Assembly: GCF_015687175.1 (NCBI RefSeq)
Contig: NZ_JADPQG010000001.1
Span: forward strand, 1,488,001 to 1,552,000
Direction of reading: 5' to 3'
Length of the DNA: 64,000 nucleotides
From: Reinekea sp. G2M2-21
GTDB taxonomy: Bacteria; Pseudomonadota; Gammaproteobacteria; Pseudomonadales; Natronospirillaceae
The notes below the pieces were generated by a model. That model searched no databases, was not told the DNA's origin, and saw only the letters and a list, made by a program, of their open reading frames with translations. Shown piece after piece: positions 8,856-16,128 of the stretch. Position 1 is the stretch's first letter, and every line of letters begins with the position of its first letter. The position numbers were made by a program, and so were the translations under genes.

Positions 8856-9584
8856 ATGTTAAGTCGTCGTCGGTTAATGAGCACTGCTCTGCACGCCAGC
8901 CTAAAAGTTTTGGCGATCCAAGCCGGTTTACTACCGCTGATATCTCGACCTGCTCGCGCCGAACTGTTGGGCCGTATTCCAAAAGACATGCCTTTTGATC
9001 GTTCGATTTACCGGCTAAGCGGCAACGTCTGGGTCAATGGTAACGCTGCGACACTTACCACCTTTATTTCCGCCAATTCAACAGTAGAGACCGGGCCCGC
9101 CAGCGAAATCATTTTTGTCGTCGGCAAAGATGCGCACATTCTCCGGGAAAATTCCAAACTCACGCTGAACGGCACTGGCGTCATTGAAACCGGCCTGAAT
9201 GTTATTACCGGAAAACTACTGTCCGTCTTTGGCAAGCGAGAAACCCGCGAATCGATATCCGTGTCGACATCCACCTCGACGATCGGCATTCGTGGGACCG
9301 GTTTATATACCGAGAGTTACCCCGATTTCAGCTATGTCTGCACTTGCTACGGTAAGACAGATATCGTGACTTCAGACGGTAGCGAGAGAAAACAGATAAC
9401 CGCCATACACCATGACGCGCCACAATACATTTACGCGAAACCTATCGATGGTGGCCGGTTCAAATCGGCACCCTTGATTAACCACACGGATCAGGAACTG
9501 GCAATCATTGAAGCACTTGTGGGTCGCGCCCTACCCTTTGCCAACTTTCTGGACAGTTATCAAAGCCCTCAACGGCCTTATTAG
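8856..9584 (+). CDS. FecR-domain periplasmic protein with Tat-type signal
   Basis: A 242-residue protein. The N-terminus reads SRRRLM, then a hydrophobic stretch, then ARPAR-type residues ending in ARAE; the twin arginines and the AxA-like cleavage site suggest Tat export. Residues about 48-160 form a FecR domain: VWVNGNAA, TGPASEIIFVVGKDAHILRENSKLTL, and the hallmark TIGIRGTGLY. FecR domains occur in iron-signalling anti-sigma regulators and, as here, in stand-alone periplasmic proteins of unknown binding role. Only 5 bases separate its TAG from the cyclase gene, so the two are one transcription unit. Confidence 0.75.
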   Translation: MLSRRRLMSTALHASLKVLAIQAGLLPLISRPARAELLGRIPKDMPFDRSIYRLSGNVWVNGNAATLTTFISANSTVETGPASEIIFVVGKDAHILRENSKLTLNGTGVIETGLNVITGKLLSVFGKRETRESISVSTSTSTIGIRGTGLYTESYPDFSYVCTCYGKTDIVTSDGSERKQITAIHHDAPQYIYAKPIDGGRFKSAPLINHTDQELAIIEALVGRALPFANFLDSYQSPQRPY

Positions 9585-9589
9585 CGGGT

Positions 9590-11788
9590 ATGCAACGACT
9601 GCTCCTCGCCCTTCAGTGCTTGATAATTGCTTTTTTCTGCGCACTCTCATTGCACTGGGTGACAATTTCACCTTTTTCCGATCTGGAACTACTGTTGGAT
9701 GATCTGCGTACTGAGTGGTTTGTCCCGGAATCTGTTCATCCATCGATTGTGATTATTGATATCGACGAAAAAAGCCTGCAACAAATCGGTCAATGGCCAT
9801 GGTCCCGTAACACGCTGGCAAACCTGCTCGAAACACTCCACGAACACTACAATGTAAAAGTTACGGGTCTTGATTTTGTGATCGCCGAAAGTACCCGACA
9901 CGACCAAAGCTACCTTGAGTTTCTGCAATCATCGGGCTTCGCAACCTTCAACCAACCTATTGATCAACTCAGTCAGTTGCATCCAGAAGATGATCGTCTT
10001 GCCGAGGTCATGCAAGGGAAAGCGATTGTTCCTGGCTTTGTGTTTAAAAACGATTCCACGCTAAATTTAAATCAACTCCCAGAGTCGATTGCGAAACTCG
10101 ATCGTGATACTGCACTTACATTCGACTTGATCCAGGCCAAAGGCTTTACCGGAAATATTGAAGCCGTCAATTCAGCGGCGCCAGTTCAGGGGTTTTTCGA
10201 TAACCCGATTGTTGATCGCGATGGCGTGTATCGCCGGGCCGCACTATTGCAACTCAGTCAACAGGCTGTTTACCCTGCGTTAAGTTTACGAGTCGCGCAA
10301 CTGGCAATCTCCGCAGATCTCGATCATCTTGCCCCCATAGCCTTCGAACCTGAACCTATGGGAAATGCACTATCGGTTAACTTTATACAACTCGGTCGCT
10401 TTATCATCCCCACGGCAGAACATGCTTCGGTCCGCGTCCCTTTTATGTCTTCACAAAGTGGCTTTCACTATTTTTCAGCGGTGGATGTTCTTAATCGAGA
10501 CATCGCGTTTGAAAAGCTGCAACAAAAAATTGTATTGATCGGGACAACAGCTCCCGGCTTGAAAGACATCCGTTCTACCGCAGTTAACCCAAACATGCCC
10601 GGCGTAGAAATTCATGCCAATATCATTGCGGGCATTCTGAGCAACTCGATTCCTTTCCAACCCAGTTGGGGGCCGGCTGCCACTCTGCTTCAGCTGACTT
10701 TCGTGTCGATACTGCTATTGTGGTTGTATCAATCTCGTACACCGTGGTTGCGCATGGCAGGAACACTTCTCATCCTGGCGCTATCCATAGCCGGCAATCT
10801 GATTGCCTGGCAACAGGGGTTAATTTTAGCGTTAGCTCCCAACTTAGCTCTAATCATCATGCTCTACTCCATCACAACATCTTGGCAGTTACTGTCAGAA
10901 AATTACAACCGGCAGAAAATTACCCGATTATTTGGTCAATATGTTCCTCGTTCGTTAGTACCCCGGCTCACCGATATCAGTTCAGACCAGCTACTCAGGG
11001 GCGAAGAAAAAGAATTAACCGTCTTGTTTTCCGACGTTCGTGGCTTTACCGGCATTTCAGAATCATTGCGTCCTGAACAGCTGACCGATTTGATGAACCG
11101 ATTGTTAACGCCATTAACGTCGGTCATCTATCACCATCAGGGCACCATCGACAAATACATGGGCGATGCCATCATGGCATTTTGGGGCGCACCGATTGCC
11201 ATGAGCAACCACGCCAATCAAGCGGTCGAAGCCGCTTTGGAAATGCAGACTACGATAGAAGCTTTACAGGCTGACTTAAGCGATTTCCAGGTTAAGAACT
11301 TGGCCATGGGCATAGGTATAAACACCGGTGCTATGTGTGTTGGCAACATGGGTTCTGAATACCGAATGGCCTACACGGTGATGGGGGATGCGGTGAACCT
11401 CGGCTCCAGACTGGAAGCGTTAACCCGCCAGTACGGCTTACCGATATTGGTTTCTGAAAGTACCGCAAACGCGGCAAACGATTATCTTTTTTTACCGATA
11501 GATCGCGTTCGGGTTAAAGGCAAACAGGAACCCGTGACCATCTTAGCGCCGCTAATTAAACTGAAAAACAAGCATCCAACCGATGAGCTACTCGTACAGC
11601 AGATGACCCTATTCCTGGAGGCGTATCGGCAGCAACAATGGGGGCAAGCCAGTGAGATTCTCGAATCCATCCAGGCAAGGCCGCATCTACAAGGATTAGC
11701 GTTGCTCTATCGGGAACGTATGGATGTTTTGAGCGAACAAAACCTGCCAGAACAGTGGGATGGCGTCTTTACGTTCACGTCAAAATAA
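9590..11788 (+). CDS. CHASE2-domain class III adenylate/guanylate cyclase, module 1
   Basis: A 732-residue membrane cyclase. One N-terminal helix (about residues 4-25) leads into a periplasmic CHASE2 sensor (about 30-345; DIDEKSLQQIGQWPWSR). Three hydrophobic helices follow (about 355-445), then a class III cyclase domain (about 475-650). Both metal Asp (FSDVRGFT and MGDAIMAFWG), the substrate Lys in DKYMGDA, the Asp in MGDAVNLGSRLE and the transition-state Asn/Arg are present, so the enzyme should be active. The Lys/Asp pair favours ATP as substrate. A helical tail ends with WDGVFTFTSK, nearly identical to the end of the second cyclase in this window. Confidence 0.9.
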   Translation: MQRLLLALQCLIIAFFCALSLHWVTISPFSDLELLLDDLRTEWFVPESVHPSIVIIDIDEKSLQQIGQWPWSRNTLANLLETLHEHYNVKVTGLDFVIAESTRHDQSYLEFLQSSGFATFNQPIDQLSQLHPEDDRLAEVMQGKAIVPGFVFKNDSTLNLNQLPESIAKLDRDTALTFDLIQAKGFTGNIEAVNSAAPVQGFFDNPIVDRDGVYRRAALLQLSQQAVYPALSLRVAQLAISADLDHLAPIAFEPEPMGNALSVNFIQLGRFIIPTAEHASVRVPFMSSQSGFHYFSAVDVLNRDIAFEKLQQKIVLIGTTAPGLKDIRSTAVNPNMPGVEIHANIIAGILSNSIPFQPSWGPAATLLQLTFVSILLLWLYQSRTPWLRMAGTLLILALSIAGNLIAWQQGLILALAPNLALIIMLYSITTSWQLLSENYNRQKITRLFGQYVPRSLVPRLTDISSDQLLRGEEKELTVLFSDVRGFTGISESLRPEQLTDLMNRLLTPLTSVIYHHQGTIDKYMGDAIMAFWGAPIAMSNHANQAVEAALEMQTTIEALQADLSDFQVKNLAMGIGINTGAMCVGNMGSEYRMAYTVMGDAVNLGSRLEALTRQYGLPILVSESTANAANDYLFLPIDRVRVKGKQEPVTILAPLIKLKNKHPTDELLVQQMTLFLEAYRQQQWGQASEILESIQARPHLQGLALLYRERMDVLSEQNLPEQWDGVFTFTSK

Positions 11789-11821
11789 ACACATCTATAT
11801 CCGTAAAACCGCCCGATACAA

Positions 11822-11847
11822 GGCATCACTCACGACTGAGTGATGCC
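11822..11847. terminator. Perfect hairpin at the convergent ends of the cyclase and PLP-enzyme genes
   Basis: GGCATCACTCA-CGAC-TGAGTGATGCC is an 11-bp perfect stem with a 4-base loop. Its arm overlaps the stop codon (TGA, 11826-11828) of the minus-strand gene. No strong T tract follows on either strand, so it may act as an RNA 3'-end barrier more than as a classic intrinsic terminator. Confidence 0.5.
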
Positions 11848-13247
11848 CATAAATTCAAACCCGATTGTTTCTGTACAACACGGTGGTCCGAAGGCAACAT
11901 TGAAACCGCAGCGATGGCATCGGCGATTTTTTCTACCTGTTCTACGGTCATCGACGGATGCAGACTCACCCGCACCCAGCCAGGCTTGTTTTCCTGATGA
12001 TCATCATCCAACTGCTCAGTAATGGAATGAGACGTACAGTAATCTATGCCCAACAAATGGTGCCCATAGGTACCCGCACAGGCACAACCGCCTCGGGTTT
12101 CAATATTAAATTCATCACTGAGGATGTTCACTGCACGGCGGTAATCGAGATTTCTAAAGACGATAGAAAAAATACTTAACCGGCGATCGTGCTGCGGTGA
12201 CAAAATCTTGATATTGGGCATGGCCCTCAGTCGAGAAAACATCACGCGATTCAGTTCATTTTCACGAACCAACATGCGCTCGGTGCCCATTTCCTCCTTC
12301 AGTTGAATGGCCAACGCCGTTTTAATGGTTTGCAAAATACCGGGCGTTCCACCGGACTCACGTTGCTCAATGTCAGCGACAAATCTGTGCTCACCCCAGG
12401 GATTCGTCCACACAACCGTACCACCACCAGGCTGTTCTGGTACTTTATTTTTGTATAACGCGCTGTTAAAAACCAAGACACCTTGTGTGCCCGGTCCGCC
12501 CAGAAATTTGTGTGGCGAAAAATAAATCGCGTCCAACCATTCGTTTTCTGCTGGGTGCATATCAATATTCACATAAGGCGCTGAAGCAGCAAAATCGACA
12601 AAACACCAACCTTGATGGTCGTGCATGACTTTGGCTATTTCCCGATACGGGGAGACGATACCGGTGACGTTCGACGCTGCGGTCACTGACGCAAACTTCA
12701 CGGTTCGGTCGTGCTCTTTTTCAAGATCCTCAGCCAACCATTTTAAATCGATTTCGTCGCCAGCCAAGGCTGGAATAATACGTACTTCGGCCAGGCTCTC
12801 TAACCACATGGTCTGATTACTGTGGTGTTCACGATGAGTAATGTAAATCAACGGTCGCTGGGGCAGAGAATGCAAGACCACAGAACGATGATTCTCATGC
12901 GTCCACAAACCCAACATACGTATGAACTTGGCCAGTGCTCCGGTCATGCCATTGCCGGCATGAATCAACACATCACCCGTATTCGCGTTAACATGCCTTT
13001 TTATAATGTTGTTCGCTTCATGGACCCAGCGCGTCATTTCCCGGCCTGTGAAACTGTCTTCCGTATGGGTATTGGCCATCAAAGATCCAGCGATTTCCGT
13101 TACTCGTTGTTCAATTGGTCGATATAAACGGCCGCTGGCCGTCCAATCAGCGTATATCCGATCCGCATCCTGATGAATGGTGTTACGTTGTATGCGTTGC
13201 CAAAATTGTTCGTCCCGGTTTAGAGCATCAAGGTTGAAGACAGTCAT
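11826..13247 (-). CDS. Class V aminotransferase-fold PLP enzyme (cysteine desulfurase-like)
   Basis: A 473-residue PLP-dependent enzyme of the NifS/CsdA-like class V fold. The PLP lysine lies in FSPHKFLGGPGTQG, and the Schiff-base neighbours VDFAASAPYVNID and HREHHSNQ are in place. A C-terminal GGCACAG could supply a persulfide Cys, as in desulfurases. I preferred ATG 13247 to TTG 13259. The gene is divergent from a DecR-like regulator, and DecR controls cysteine breakdown in E. coli, so a role in cysteine or sulfur metabolism is plausible. Substrate unknown; it could also be a selenocysteine-lyase-type or amino-acid lyase enzyme. Confidence 0.75.
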   Translation of the reverse strand: MTVFNLDALNRDEQFWQRIQRNTIHQDADRIYADWTASGRLYRPIEQRVTEIAGSLMANTHTEDSFTGREMTRWVHEANNIIKRHVNANTGDVLIHAGNGMTGALAKFIRMLGLWTHENHRSVVLHSLPQRPLIYITHREHHSNQTMWLESLAEVRIIPALAGDEIDLKWLAEDLEKEHDRTVKFASVTAASNVTGIVSPYREIAKVMHDHQGWCFVDFAASAPYVNIDMHPAENEWLDAIYFSPHKFLGGPGTQGVLVFNSALYKNKVPEQPGGGTVVWTNPWGEHRFVADIEQRESGGTPGILQTIKTALAIQLKEEMGTERMLVRENELNRVMFSRLRAMPNIKILSPQHDRRLSIFSIVFRNLDYRRAVNILSDEFNIETRGGCACAGTYGHHLLGIDYCTSHSITEQLDDDHQENKPGWVRVSLHPSMTVEQVEKIADAIAAVSMLPSDHRVVQKQSGLNLWASLSRE

Positions 13248-13331
13248 GAGGTGTTCCAATTAATCTTTAACGCACACAGTACACCCAACAGCCCCCTATT
13301 TATTTCCAATTATTTCCCCATATAGCTATTA

Positions 13332-13359
13332 TTATGAAAAATATTACTAAGATTCATAA
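13332..13359. promoter_or_regulatory. Inverted repeat, candidate operator of the DecR-like regulator
   Basis: TTATGAA and TTCATAA form a 7-bp perfect inverted repeat with a 14-base spacer. It ends 2 bases before the ATG of the Lrp-type regulator, in the intergenic region shared with the divergent PLP-enzyme gene. Position and symmetry suit Lrp/AsnC-family autoregulation. No clear Shine-Dalgarno is visible for the regulator. Confidence 0.4.
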
Positions 13360-13361
13360 AA

Positions 13362-13829
13362 ATGAAAGAAATTTCTCTCGACGCAACGGACAAACTAATA
13401 CTGAACATCGTTCAGGAGGACGCAACCTTATCTGTTCAGGAAATAGCGGACAAAGTGCACCTTACTGTTAGCCCGTGTTGGCGGCGAATACAGAATCTGG
13501 AAGCCAATGGCTATATCCGAAAGCGTGTTGCATTGTTAAACCGTGAACGGCTGAACCTGGGTATTGATGTCTTTGTGTTTATCAAAACCAATGAACACAA
13601 CGATCATTGGCTGGAAACGTTTCACGCGGCGATACAGTCCATTCCGGAAATCTGCGAAGCGTACCGCATGAGTGGCGATGTGGATTATCTGTTACGGGTG
13701 GTTGTTGCCAACATTCAAGATTACGACGCCTTTTACAAAAGACTGGTCTCAAAAGTCAAACTGTCGGATGTGAGTTCGAGCTTCGCAATGGAGCGCATGA
13801 AATATACGACCGCATTGCCGATTAGCTAG
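13362..13829 (+). CDS. Lrp/AsnC-family regulator, DecR (YbaO)-like
   Basis: A 155-residue transcription factor. The N-terminal winged helix-turn-helix (LDATDKLILNIVQEDATLSVQEIADKVHLTVSPCWRRIQNLE) is followed by a RAM ligand-binding domain. The sequence VSPCWRRIQNLE...KVRVALLN and the end SDVSSSFAMERMKYTTALPI closely follow E. coli DecR, which senses L-cysteine and switches on a cysteine desulfhydrase. It is therefore likely to control the divergent cysteine-desulfurase-like enzyme. The ligand is inferred only. Confidence 0.85.
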   Translation: MKEISLDATDKLILNIVQEDATLSVQEIADKVHLTVSPCWRRIQNLEANGYIRKRVALLNRERLNLGIDVFVFIKTNEHNDHWLETFHAAIQSIPEICEAYRMSGDVDYLLRVVVANIQDYDAFYKRLVSKVKLSDVSSSFAMERMKYTTALPIS

Positions 13830-13872
13830 TCTACGCAGACTTTATGATTCAGCAACACGACTCTCGTTTGCG

Positions 13873-16125
13873 CTATTTAGTGGTAAAGGTAAACACACCA
13901 TCCCAATCCGGCTCTACCGGGTTTTCGATAAAATGATTACAACGTTGCACGTAAACGTCTGCGGCATAATTGCCCGGTTTCAATTGCTGACATTGCTCAA
14001 ACGCCTGTTTCGCCTCGGTAAACTGCCTGTTACGGTATAACGTTAAGGCGCTATGCCATGCCTGCAGAAAAACGCTTTCTGCCTCATCGACGTCTCTTCC
14101 AATGAGTTCATACAATCCCACCGGCTCTTGCTTGCCCTTCACCCTCACCAAGTCCAGTTCGCGACAGACGAAGTGCTCGCGCACCCTCGTATAGGTGGCC
14201 TCACTGATCATGACATCTACACCGTAATTTTTGGTGAGCCCTTCGATACGCGAGGCAAGATTAACCGAGTCACCAATGACCGTGTAATTGAAATGATGGC
14301 TGGATCCTAGGTTCCCAACCACAACCGTACCGGTATGCACACCAACGCCGATTCGCACCGGGAACAATCGTTTCAGATCCGGCACGGTATCAACGATAAC
14401 ATCCAAGGCCTTAATCATATCCAGGGCAGTTTGGCAGGCATCGACTGCGTGTGTGTTAAAAGGCACTGGCGCACCGAATATCGCCATGACGGCATCCCCA
14501 ATATACTTATCGAGTGTGCCATTATTTTTCAAAACGCAATCGGTCATCGGGTCCATGTAGGCTTGTAAAAACCGAGAAAGCTCGGACGGTGTGACGGTTT
14601 CGGACAAGTTCGTGAAGCTCCGTATATCACTGAACAGTATGCTCAACTCTTTTTCTTCACCACCGAAATTCAACAAATCGGGGTTGGCGGTCAACTGGTC
14701 GACCAGTGCTGGCGAGAGATATGATTTAAAAGCAGTTCGCACATGCGAATAGCGGGCCTCGACCATAAAAGCCTGGTACAACATTAAAAAAACAAAACAA
14801 AAAAACAACGCCATGCCGGGGTACAGCAAATACAACCAAACATGAAGTTCACTGAATGCGTAATAATTTGCGAACAAAAGTACGCTGGTCAACATCAGGA
14901 AAAACAAAAATCGTGTGGGAGTTCGCTGAGTACGGGGAACAACAACGGCTAACAGCAGGCAAAGGACGTATATAATGACAATATCCAACAGCAGATAAAA
15001 ATGATCACGGTGAATAGCATCTTCATTGACGATGGTTTCCAACACATTGGCTTGAATTTCCAACCCCGGAAACTCGGCACCAAACGGTGTAGCGTGTGAA
15101 TCGAACACACCGACCGCAGTTGACCCCAACAACACAACCTTGCCCTGGAAATAACCGGGCGGTAATTGACCGTTCAACACATCCACCGCACTGTGCGTTG
15201 GAATGGTACCAGCTGGGCCACGATAGTTGATTGGAATCATGCCTTCTTCGTTGGTTGGGATAATCAAATCCCCCAAGGTTATGCGTTGAATAACAAACTC
15301 ATCGGCATGAATAACAATCGGTGCATCGTCCAAAAAAAATGCCAATGATTTAAGCGCTAACGATGGATAAAAATGGTTGCCATATTCAGCCACCAACAGC
15401 GCATTGCGAACCACCCCATCCTCCGACGGCAGCTGATTAAAAAAGCCTGCGCCGTGTCCGGCTTGCGCCAGGTAAGGAATGTTATGCCGCACAGAGCGAA
15501 ACGAGAAATGGCTGAAGTCTTCTGTTTTACTCTTAATGGCTTCCACGCGAGACGACAGTAAAACAGCATCGACATCGTCCTGCGACATCGAATTCCTTAA
15601 ATCGACATTTTCATCCTGATAAAAGAAATGACCATTCACGACATTGTCAGCCATGAATATGCTGGTTGCCAGGGCCACGTCGGGATTAAGCTTCGTGGCC
15701 ATCTGCTCCAGTTTTTCCCGCTCTGCTGCGGTCCATTCACTCCGCAGTAAAAGCTCATCCACCGGGGAGCGTTGTGGTTCTGAAAAAATAATATCTAAGC
15801 CGATGGTCGTAGCCCCAAGTGCACTGACCTCGTCAATCAGCACAGCCAGAACATCGCGTGACCAGGGCCAACGGCCAATCAAATCGATACTTTTCTCATC
15901 AATGGATACAAGTTCAACGATACCACTGGTAGCCACCGGACCGCGTATTTTAAACCGAGCATCCAATAGGTTACCTTCCAGATCACGGAACAGACCCGGA
16001 CTGGTAACGGCCAACAACGAGAATATCGAACTGATCAGAAGCGCTATGCCGTAAGAGACCCACCGATTTGACCGAATACCGCCTTTTAGCAGGGTTCGAT
16101 TAAAGCGACTTAAAATTCCGGCCAT
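13873..16125 (-). CDS. CHASE2-domain class III adenylate/guanylate cyclase, module 2
   Basis: A 750-residue membrane cyclase, paralogous to the one at 9590. An N-terminal helix at about residues 22-45, CHASE2 at 50-365 (SIDEKSIDLIGRWPWSRDV), three helices at about 370-450 and a cyclase domain at 485-670 are visible. Catalytic residues are complete: FSDIRSFT, DKYIGDAVMAIFG, VIGDSVNLASRIE. The tail has tetratricopeptide-like helices (NRQFTEAKQAFEQCQQLKPGN) and ends WDGVFTFTTK. It starts 3 bases after the stop of the large lipoprotein gene and is the last gene of the TPR-barrel/FecR/lipoprotein/cyclase operon. Confidence 0.9.
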   Translation of the reverse strand: MAGILSRFNRTLLKGGIRSNRWVSYGIALLISSIFSLLAVTSPGLFRDLEGNLLDARFKIRGPVATSGIVELVSIDEKSIDLIGRWPWSRDVLAVLIDEVSALGATTIGLDIIFSEPQRSPVDELLLRSEWTAAEREKLEQMATKLNPDVALATSIFMADNVVNGHFFYQDENVDLRNSMSQDDVDAVLLSSRVEAIKSKTEDFSHFSFRSVRHNIPYLAQAGHGAGFFNQLPSEDGVVRNALLVAEYGNHFYPSLALKSLAFFLDDAPIVIHADEFVIQRITLGDLIIPTNEEGMIPINYRGPAGTIPTHSAVDVLNGQLPPGYFQGKVVLLGSTAVGVFDSHATPFGAEFPGLEIQANVLETIVNEDAIHRDHFYLLLDIVIIYVLCLLLAVVVPRTQRTPTRFLFFLMLTSVLLFANYYAFSELHVWLYLLYPGMALFFCFVFLMLYQAFMVEARYSHVRTAFKSYLSPALVDQLTANPDLLNFGGEEKELSILFSDIRSFTNLSETVTPSELSRFLQAYMDPMTDCVLKNNGTLDKYIGDAVMAIFGAPVPFNTHAVDACQTALDMIKALDVIVDTVPDLKRLFPVRIGVGVHTGTVVVGNLGSSHHFNYTVIGDSVNLASRIEGLTKNYGVDVMISEATYTRVREHFVCRELDLVRVKGKQEPVGLYELIGRDVDEAESVFLQAWHSALTLYRNRQFTEAKQAFEQCQQLKPGNYAADVYVQRCNHFIENPVEPDWDGVFTFTTK

Positions 16126-16128
16126 ATA

